DNA of 12,473 nucleotides from positions 1 through 12,473 of the forward strand of contig JALTMZ010000167.1 in assembly GCA_027001105.1 (NCBI GenBank), read 5' to 3'. Origin of the DNA: Thermococcus sp. (GTDB lineage: Archaea > Methanobacteriota_B > Thermococci > Thermococcales > Thermococcaceae). This document shows positions 1 through 5,246 of the stretch, piece after piece. Under the pieces are notes generated by a model. The model was not told where the DNA came from and did no database searches. It was given only the letters and a program-made list of their open reading frames with translations. The translations under genes and the position numbers were made by a program. Within the stretch, counting starts at the first letter, position 1. Each line of letters begins with the position of its first letter.

Positions 1-1
1 C

Positions 2-436
2 CCATACGATCAGATTGCCCAGACGGTCTACTCAGGCCTGCTTGAGAGGAACTGGGGTCCAATTCCAAAGCCGTGGCCAGGCTATACAGAGCAGGGAATA
101 ATCAAATATGACTACAACTTGGCAAAGGCACAGCAGCTCCTGAAGGAATCTGGCATTGATCCAACCAAATACAAGATTGAACTCATCTACAACGCTGGAA
201 ACTCAGCACGTGAAAAGATAATGACCCTCCTCCAGAACGTCTGGAGCCAGCTTGGCTTCCAAGTTACAGTGGCAAGCTATGAGTGGCCAGTCTACTTAGG
301 AAAGGTCAGCAAGGGCGACTTTGATGTCTACGTCGTCGGTTGGGTGCCAGACTACCTTGACTCAGACAACTGGGTTGGACCATTCCTCTACGGTGCAACC
401 AAGTTCAAAGAGCTTAATGTTGAAGTTTCAGGCTGA
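2..436 (+). CDS. Opp/Dpp-type ABC importer solute-binding protein, C-terminal part (5' end outside window, 3' end apparently short)
   Basis: The reading frame is open from base 2 and gives 144 residues of a family 5 extracellular solute-binding protein (SBP_bac_5), which captures oligopeptides or oligosaccharides outside the cell for the permeases encoded downstream. Seen: the YDYNLAKAQQLLKESG segment typical after the 'iP' loop, then LLQNVWSQLGFQVTV, then GDFDVYVVGWVPDYLDSDNW, which matches the conserved 'gdfD...gw.aDy.Dpdnf' strand. Oddity: the frame ends with TGA at 434-436 only about 20 residues after that strand. Family members such as E. coli DppA usually run on for about 90 or more residues, including an 'R..ly..aq.i....P' segment that is absent here. 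The next 72 bases are T-rich and non-coding, so this looks like a real truncation or an atypical lineage-specific C-terminus. Substrate cannot be read from the sequence; T. maritima and P. furiosus use this family for beta-gluco-oligosaccharides as well as peptides. Confidence 0.85.
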   Translation, partial: PYDQIAQTVYSGLLERNWGPIPKPWPGYTEQGIIKYDYNLAKAQQLLKESGIDPTKYKIELIYNAGNSAREKIMTLLQNVWSQLGFQVTVASYEWPVYLGKVSKGDFDVYVVGWVPDYLDSDNWVGPFLYGATKFKELNVEVSG

Positions 437-437
437 G

Positions 438-451
438 TCTTTCTTTTCTTT
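438..451 (+). terminator. T-rich tract between binding-protein and permease genes
   Basis: Immediately after the binding-protein stop codon lies a pyrimidine tract with T runs of 3, 4 and 3 separated by single C residues. Oligo-T stretches on the coding strand are the usual archaeal intrinsic termination signal. Here it would act inside the operon and could keep the permease and ATPase transcripts below the level of the binding protein. The runs are short, so only partial termination is plausible. The rest of the 72-base gap (437-508) holds an AT-rich TTTTAAATTT at 454-463 that could serve as a weak internal TATA box, and the GGAGGG ribosome-binding site of the permease at 497-502. Confidence 0.35.
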
Positions 452-508
452 AATTTTAAATTTCAGCTATCCCAATAAACTACAAAAAGCTTAAGTGGAG
501 GGACGGAA

Positions 509-1510
509 ATGGCTGACCTCAAGAAGTTCTTAATCAGAAGGATTCTAACGTTCATTCCGACAATAGTTGGGGTCACAATAATTGTATTTTTAATAGCCTA
601 CGTAATTCCAGCAGATCCGGCTAAAGCTTGGGCTGGAGGTGAAAAAGCATCCCCAGAGGCTGTTGAAAGAATCAAGGAAAGGTATCACTTAAATGAGCCG
701 TGGTATGATCAGTACTGGTTTTTGATAAAAGGTTTGGCAACAAATACCTTAATTGACCCAAGAACATCAAATCCCGTGTTTGATGATATTAAAGACCGTT
801 TTCCCGTGACATTTCAGCTGGCTATCATTGCGTTCACATTCACGATATTAATTGGAATTCCCCTTGGTTTGATATCTGCATTGAAGCGTAACACATGGAT
901 AGATACACTTGTTAGGATTTTTGCCCTCATTGGAGTTTCGACACCAGTTTTCTGGTTGGGCTATCTACTTCTGTTTGTGTTCTTTGTGAAGTTTAGGATA
1001 ACGAATTTAGCTGGAGTTCCCCCAGCGCCGCCAGTTCAAATTACCCACATACCTATAATTGATTCCCTCCTTACTGGAAACTTCACCCTTTTCAAGCAAC
1101 ATTTGGCAAGATTTTGGCTTCCAGGATTTGTGCTTGGATTTATGGGTACGGGTGTGCTGGCAAGGTTTGTCAGAAACTCCTTCCTTGAAGCCCTTAGCGG
1201 TGATTATATTCAATTCCTAAAAGCTAAGGGAGTTCCAAAGCTGAGAATGTACAGACATGCCCTCAAGAACGCCTTAGTCCCAATCGTTACAGTTCTTGGT
1301 CTTCAATTTGGAGGCTTATTGGCTGGAACACCAATCACTGAGACTGTCTTTGCCCTACCGGGAATGGGTAGATATGCTATACTCTCAATTCAGAACCTTG
1401 ACTTTCCAGCGGTTGTGGCAATAACGTTCATTTACGCAATAATTTACGTTACCGCAAATTTGGTGGTTGATATACTCTATGCAGTAATCGATCCAAGGGT
1501 TAGATACTGA
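509..1510 (+). CDS. Opp/Dpp-type ABC importer permease, DppB/OppB subunit
   Basis: First of the two membrane subunits of a peptide/oligosaccharide ABC importer; it pairs with the next gene product to form the channel through the cytoplasmic membrane. The 333-residue length is normal. Seen: the N-terminal signature FLIRRILTFIPTIVGVTIIVF (first membrane segment, residues 7-31) followed by the external segment with YHLNEPWYDQYW; further membrane segments near 100-126, 134-161, 203-220, 254-274 and 298-326; and the EAA coupling loop near 226-252 (FLEALSGDYIQFLKAKGV), which contacts the ATPases. The C-terminus AVIDPRVRY is typical of the family. The ATG at 509 is preceded by GGAGGG at 497-502. The next gene begins 10 bases after the stop codon, which is part of that gene's ribosome-binding site, so the two are probably translated in a coupled way. 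Known substrates of the family include di/oligopeptides and cello-oligosaccharides; the substrate here is undetermined. Confidence 0.95.
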   Translation: MADLKKFLIRRILTFIPTIVGVTIIVFLIAYVIPADPAKAWAGGEKASPEAVERIKERYHLNEPWYDQYWFLIKGLATNTLIDPRTSNPVFDDIKDRFPVTFQLAIIAFTFTILIGIPLGLISALKRNTWIDTLVRIFALIGVSTPVFWLGYLLLFVFFVKFRITNLAGVPPAPPVQITHIPIIDSLLTGNFTLFKQHLARFWLPGFVLGFMGTGVLARFVRNSFLEALSGDYIQFLKAKGVPKLRMYRHALKNALVPIVTVLGLQFGGLLAGTPITETVFALPGMGRYAILSIQNLDFPAVVAITFIYAIIYVTANLVVDILYAVIDPRVRY

Positions 1511-1520
1511 GGTGGTCAAG

Positions 1521-2678
1521 ATGCAAGAGGAATACAAAAAGAGCATTTTGGATAAGCTTGCAGACAAAATTGTTTATGGATTGGGCTCATTCATAAGCTT
1601 ATTCAAGAAAGGCTGGAAAGAAAAGAACAAATCAAAGATGGAAGAATGGCGATTAATGCTTTACGCTCTTAATAGATCTCCACCTGCCCTGATTGGGCTG
1701 TTCCTTGTGATCCTGTTCATCTTAGTGGGAATCTTTGGACCAAGGTTAGCACACTGGAGGTACAACTTCTTCCCGATGCTCTATACAAAGAGCTATGATA
1801 AAATCATCTTAGCGCCACCAGGAAGCAAATTTGTCCTTGACTACTACAATAATACTGTAATAACCTTCCCCCTTGGTTCGGATCACTATGGTAGAGATCT
1901 GCTGAGTTTAATCCTAAGCGGTGCCAGGACAAGCTTTGTAATTTCAATAATAGTCATATCCCTTGGAGTACCTCTTGGGATACTCCTTGGCCTCATAGCA
2001 GGTTATTACGGGGGAAAAGTTGACGAGCTGATAATGCGTATAACAGATATGTTTCTTGCATTTCCAGCATTGATCCTGGCAATTGCACTGTCTGCAGTGC
2101 TCCCTGAGAGAATCCAGAATTTTATTTCCACACACGAGGCTGTGCAGAAGTTCGTGTTGTGGCTATTTGCCTTAGATGTTAGAGAAGCTGGGAACCTTGG
2201 AAGGCTTTTAGCTGTCATATTGGCAATGATTATCGTTTGGTGGCCAGCTTATGCGAGAATAACAAGGGGTTCAACTCTAACAGAAAAGGAGAAGCTGTAC
2301 ATAGAAGCGGCAAGAGCTATAGGACTGCCAGCGAGAACAATAATGTTCAAACATATACTGCCAAATATAATTGGACCCATACTGGTGTACATAACACTTG
2401 ATTTCGGTGGAGTAATCCTTATGGAAGCTGGATTGAGCTTTCTTGGATTAGGTGCAACACCCCCAATAGCTGATTGGGGTAGAATAGTCTATGACGGAGC
2501 TCAGTACTTCCCGAAGGCATGGTGGCTGGTGTTCTATCCAGGATTAGTTGTCATGCTTGTGGCATTGGGCTGGAACCTGCTGGGTGATGGTCTCAGAGAC
2601 ATACTTGATCCAAAGACAAGAAGGAGCATTGAGTTCAAAGTGAAGAAGAGCAAGAAGGAGGGTGAGGCAAATGCCTGA
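1521..2678 (+). CDS. Opp/Dpp-type ABC importer permease, DppC/OppC subunit
   Basis: Second membrane subunit of the importer, 385 residues from the chosen start. A GTG nine bases upstream (1512) is in frame, but GAGGTG at 1509-1514 sits six bases before ATG 1521 and makes ATG the better start; this ribosome-binding site overlaps the stop codon of the preceding permease. Seen: a cytoplasmic N-terminus of about 45 residues with a basic stretch (KKGWKEKNKSK), longer than in bacterial DppC; a first membrane segment in PPALIGLFLVILFILVGIFG; the family motif PLGSDHYGRDLLSLILSGARTS, the start of the transmembrane domain; and the EAA loop YIEAARAIGLPARTIMFKHILPN. Near the end are GLSFLGLGATPPIADWG and NLLGDGLRDILDPK, both diagnostic for OppC/DppC. 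The C-terminus is lysine-rich. The last eight bases overlap the start of the first ATPase gene. Confidence 0.95.
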   Translation: MQEEYKKSILDKLADKIVYGLGSFISLFKKGWKEKNKSKMEEWRLMLYALNRSPPALIGLFLVILFILVGIFGPRLAHWRYNFFPMLYTKSYDKIILAPPGSKFVLDYYNNTVITFPLGSDHYGRDLLSLILSGARTSFVISIIVISLGVPLGILLGLIAGYYGGKVDELIMRITDMFLAFPALILAIALSAVLPERIQNFISTHEAVQKFVLWLFALDVREAGNLGRLLAVILAMIIVWWPAYARITRGSTLTEKEKLYIEAARAIGLPARTIMFKHILPNIIGPILVYITLDFGGVILMEAGLSFLGLGATPPIADWGRIVYDGAQYFPKAWWLVFYPGLVVMLVALGWNLLGDGLRDILDPKTRRSIEFKVKKSKKEGEANA

Positions 2679-3651
2679 ACCAATTTTGCAAGTTAGAAAC
2701 CTAACCGTTCACTTTTACACTTACGCCGGAATAGTTAAGGCAATAGAAAGAGTTTCCTTTGATGTGTACAGGGGTGAAACTTTCGCATTGGTTGGAGAAA
2801 CAGGCTGTGGAAAGAGCGTGACCTCAAGGGCATTAACTCAGCTGATTGAGAGTCCAGGAAGGATCGTTGAGGGTGAGGTACTGTATCATAAGGAAGATGG
2901 TACAGTCGTTGATCTCCTTAAACTTAATGAAGAACAGATTAGAGAAATTAGGGGCAATGAAATAGCTTACATCTTCCAAGATCCTCATGCTTCACTTGAC
3001 CCCCTTTACACAGTAGGTTATCAGATAGGAGAGGCAATGGAAGTCCATGGAAAGGTTGAGAGCATAAAAGAGGGAATTAAAAAAGCTGTTGACATTTTAA
3101 GATCCGTCCTTATCCCCGATCCAGAAAATAGGGTCAAAAATTATCCTCATGAGCTGAGCGGTGGAATGAAGCAGAGAGTGGTTATTGGAATTGGAATTGC
3201 AAACAATCCAAAGATTCTCATTGCTGATGAGCCTACAACAGCTTTGGATGTTACAGTCCAAGCCCAGATCCTTGACTTGATTAACCAGCTTAAGGAAAAA
3301 TACAAAGCAACGGTCATTTTGATCACGCACAACTTAGGTGTTGTTGCCGAAACTGCCGACAGAGTAGCTGTGATGTACGCCGGAAAGATAGTTGAGATCG
3401 GTTCAGTGGAGCAGATCTTCAAGAATCCTTTACATCCATACACCAAGGGTCTTCTCAAGGCTGTGCCAAATCCAATGACAAAGATTGAGCGCTTAGAGGC
3501 TATTCCCGGAACAGTGCCTAATCTGATAACACCGCCAAGCGGCTGCAGATTCCATCCAAGATGTCCATTTGCAACAGAGGTGTGCAAGCGTAAAGTACCT
3601 GAGCTGAAAGAAATGGAAGATGGACATTTTGTAGCATGTCACCTTTACTGA
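2671..3651 (+). CDS. Opp/Dpp-type ABC importer ATPase, DppD/OppD subunit
   Basis: One of two cytoplasmic ATPases that power the importer; it forms a heterodimer with the next gene product. 326 residues from ATG 2671. GTG 2662 is in frame but lies inside the GGAGGGTGAG ribosome-binding site (2657-2666), so ATG is preferred; it overlaps the preceding stop by eight bases (ATGCCTGA). Seen: Walker A GETGCGKS (42-49), Q-loop Q103, signature LSGGMKQ (162-168), Walker B ILIADEP (182-188), D-loop ALD, and switch histidine H220. The C-terminal oligopeptide/dipeptide extension (about 250-326) has LHPYTKGLL and four cysteines, C292, C298, C305 and C323, spaced CX5C-X6-C-X17-C. In the mycobacterial OppABCD importer this region of OppD was reported to bind a [4Fe-4S] cluster; that this protein also does is inference. 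Confidence 0.95.
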   Translation: MPEPILQVRNLTVHFYTYAGIVKAIERVSFDVYRGETFALVGETGCGKSVTSRALTQLIESPGRIVEGEVLYHKEDGTVVDLLKLNEEQIREIRGNEIAYIFQDPHASLDPLYTVGYQIGEAMEVHGKVESIKEGIKKAVDILRSVLIPDPENRVKNYPHELSGGMKQRVVIGIGIANNPKILIADEPTTALDVTVQAQILDLINQLKEKYKATVILITHNLGVVAETADRVAVMYAGKIVEIGSVEQIFKNPLHPYTKGLLKAVPNPMTKIERLEAIPGTVPNLITPPSGCRFHPRCPFATEVCKRKVPELKEMEDGHFVACHLY

Positions 3652-3660
3652 GGTGAGAGC

Positions 3661-4635
3661 ATGGAGAAAGTGTTGGAAGTTAAACATCTCAAAAAGTACT
3701 TCCCCGTGAAAGGCTTATTTTTCACAAAGGGCTGGGTTAAGGCAGTTGATGACATAAGCTTTGAGATATACAAGGGTGAAACCTTTGGCTTAGTAGGCGA
3801 GAGTGGCTGTGGTAAGACAACGACAGGAAGAACAATCCTTCGTTTGATAGAGCCAACTGCTGGTGAAATCCTCTTTGAAGGCAAGAATGTTATGGAGCTT
3901 AAAGGTGATGAGCTCAAATGGTTCAGGAGGAAAGCCCAAATAATGTTTCAGGATCCGTACTCATCCCTGAATCCAAGGCAGACAGTATTTGAAATAATCA
4001 TGGAGCCTGTGAGATTTCATGGCATTGAAGTCGATGATCCTGAAGAATTTGTAGTAAACCTCCTGAAAAGCGTTGGACTCAACGAGATGCACCTCTACAG
4101 GTATCCCCACGAGTTCAGCGGTGGTCAGAGGCAGAGAATTGCCTTAGCGAGAATAATGGCTCTTAAGCCAGAGTTCATAGTACTTGATGAGCCAACGTCT
4201 GCTTTGGATGTTTCAGTCCAGGCGAACATCCTGAACACTCTCAAGGACTTGCAGGAAAAGCATGGGTTCACTTATCTCTTCATCTCCCACGATTTGGGTG
4301 TCGTCAAGTACATGAGCCACAGGATGGGGGTCATGTACCTTGGAAAGCTTGTCGAGGTAGGTCCAGCTGATAAAATCTTTGAGAATCCGCTTCATCCTTA
4401 CACTCAAATGCTCCTCTCAGCTATTCCAGTTCCAGATCCCGAGATGGCTAAAGAGCTTAAAGCAAAACGCAAGATTGTTAGGGGTGAACCTCCAAGCCCA
4501 ATAAACCCACCGGCTGGATGCAGGTTCCACCCAAGATGTCCGTTTGCAAAAGATGTGTGCAGAAAAGAAGAACCCCCAATGGTTGAGGTAGAAAAGGACC
4601 ACCATGTTGCCTGCTGGCTTTATGCTAAATCATAG
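3661..4635 (+). CDS. Opp/Dpp-type ABC importer ATPase, DppF/OppF subunit
   Basis: Second ATPase of the importer, 324 residues. It starts at ATG 3661, nine bases after the previous stop, with GAGGTGA at 3650-3656 overlapping that stop codon. Seen: Walker A GESGCGKT (46-53), Q-loop Q97, signature FSGGQRQ (152-158), Walker B FIVLDEP (172-178), D-loop ALD and switch histidine H210. The N-terminal KKYFPVKG and the C-terminal extension with LHPYTQMLLSAIPVPDP mark the F rather than the D subunit. Like its partner it carries four cysteines at C287, C293, C300 and C318 with exactly the same spacing, CX5C-X6-C-X17-C. The last 11 bases overlap, tail to tail, the 3' end of the unrecognised gene on the minus strand. 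It is the last gene of the operon. Confidence 0.95.
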   Translation: MEKVLEVKHLKKYFPVKGLFFTKGWVKAVDDISFEIYKGETFGLVGESGCGKTTTGRTILRLIEPTAGEILFEGKNVMELKGDELKWFRRKAQIMFQDPYSSLNPRQTVFEIIMEPVRFHGIEVDDPEEFVVNLLKSVGLNEMHLYRYPHEFSGGQRQRIALARIMALKPEFIVLDEPTSALDVSVQANILNTLKDLQEKHGFTYLFISHDLGVVKYMSHRMGVMYLGKLVEVGPADKIFENPLHPYTQMLLSAIPVPDPEMAKELKAKRKIVRGEPPSPINPPAGCRFHPRCPFAKDVCRKEEPPMVEVEKDHHVACWLYAKS

Positions 4636-5194
4636 AAAGCAGAGCATCCCTAAAACCTTCATCAATCTCTAAGAGCTGTGTATATATGCCATCTTTTTCT
4701 CCTTTTTCGTTGAAAATTTCTCTATTTTTGAGTTCAATCCGGTAGTAGATGTATTCTTTTGGAATTATCTTGATCTTATCAAGTTCTGTGGGGGTTTTAA
4801 CTCCAAGGATTTTTCTTAATATAGCCAGAGATAACATGGCCTCTCTATTTTCTTTTGCAAGCTGTTCGTCTTTCTCTACATGCCTTGAAAAACCAGTTGG
4901 AATTCCAATGAGCCTGAGGATATTCCATTTTCTCATATGCCTTAGTCGTTTGTTCAGCTTCTCTCCAGAGCTTTCATAAACCTCAACAAACAGGTTTTTT
5001 AAGAACTCCTCAATTTTATTCTTCTGTAAGAGTATTGGGAGAGGCTTTTCTGCAGTTTTTGATAGAGTTCTATCTATTGGTCGAATTAGAGTGCTGACTC
5101 TCTCAATCCGCTCAAGCTTCTTTGAAAAGTGAGCATCAATCATATATTCCTTTCCATTCACTTCAAATACCAGATAGGGTACTTCAACTTTCAT
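4625..5194 (-). CDS. unrecognised protein, divergent from hel308
   Basis: I do not recognise this 189-residue protein. It begins MKVEVPYLVFEVNGKEYMIDAHF, a short beta-rich stretch that could form an OB- or SH3-like strand pair. It continues with charged, predicted helical segments (residues 52-76, and about 105-132 with many K, E and R), a basic patch KLNKRLRHMRKW near 79-90, and a mixed strand/helix end. No membrane segment, signal peptide, cysteine cluster or catalytic motif is visible, so a cytoplasmic protein is likely. The ATG at 5194 lies about 23 bases from the TATA element it shares with hel308 and has no clear ribosome-binding site, which suggests a leaderless mRNA. Its 3' end overlaps the importer operon by 11 bases. 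Sharing a promoter with Hel308 hints at a link to DNA repair, but that is inference only. Confidence 0.75.
   Translation of the reverse strand: MKVEVPYLVFEVNGKEYMIDAHFSKKLERIERVSTLIRPIDRTLSKTAEKPLPILLQKNKIEEFLKNLFVEVYESSGEKLNKRLRHMRKWNILRLIGIPTGFSRHVEKDEQLAKENREAMLSLAILRKILGVKTPTELDKIKIIPKEYIYYRIELKNREIFNEKGEKDGIYTQLLEIDEGFRDALLSMI
4692..4708 (+). terminator. T-tract terminator candidate for the importer operon, inside the opposing gene
   Basis: About 60 bases after the last ATPase stop codon the plus strand carries two runs of five T separated by CTCC. The archaeal termination signal is usually such a T-tract without a required hairpin. Because the convergent genes overlap, it lies inside the 3' part of the minus-strand gene, where it encodes the NEKGEKDG stretch. 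No termination data can be read from sequence, so this is a candidate. Confidence 0.4.
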
Positions 5195-5209
5195 GCCATT
5201 ATCTAAACC

Positions 5210-5229
5210 AAAAGCCTATAAACGCTTTT
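5210..5229. promoter_or_regulatory. symmetric divergent promoter (BRE-TATA-BRE) for hel308 and the 189-residue protein
   Basis: The 52 bases between the two start codons contain an inverted repeat with arms AAAAGC (5210-5215) and GCTTTT (5224-5229) around CTATAAAC (5216-5223). Read on the plus strand it is AAAAGC-CTATAAAC; on the minus strand AAAAGC-GTTTATAG. Each fits the Thermococcales pattern of a purine-rich BRE followed by a TATA box. The distances from the TATA element to ATG 5247 (about 25) and to ATG 5194 (about 23) are both those expected for a leaderless transcript. One TATA box therefore seems to serve both directions, each with an identical BRE, and the element supports both start choices. 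Confidence 0.65.
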
Positions 5230-5246
5230 CCCTTAGTGGATATGCA

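Noticed and set aside
1512-1520. GTG 1512 and, in the next gene, GTG 2662 as starts of the second permease and first ATPase
   Set aside because: Each GTG lies inside the Shine-Dalgarno motif of a well-placed ATG nine bases downstream (1521 and 2671).
3147-3587. 146-codon open frame on the minus strand inside the first ATPase gene
   Set aside because: Shadow of the ATPase coding sequence, without a promoter or ribosome-binding site and with no recognisable protein features.
1-4635. Firm substrate label (dipeptide, cellobiose or nickel) for the ABC importer
   Set aside because: The family covers all of these, the binding-site half of the solute-binding protein is outside the window, and no catabolic gene is next to the operon.
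5193-5246. Upstream ATG at 5193 as start of Hel308 (18 more residues)
   Set aside because: It would translate through the shared promoter and overlap the divergent gene's start codon; relatives begin at M(R/Q)VDEL, and the TATA spacing points to ATG 5247.
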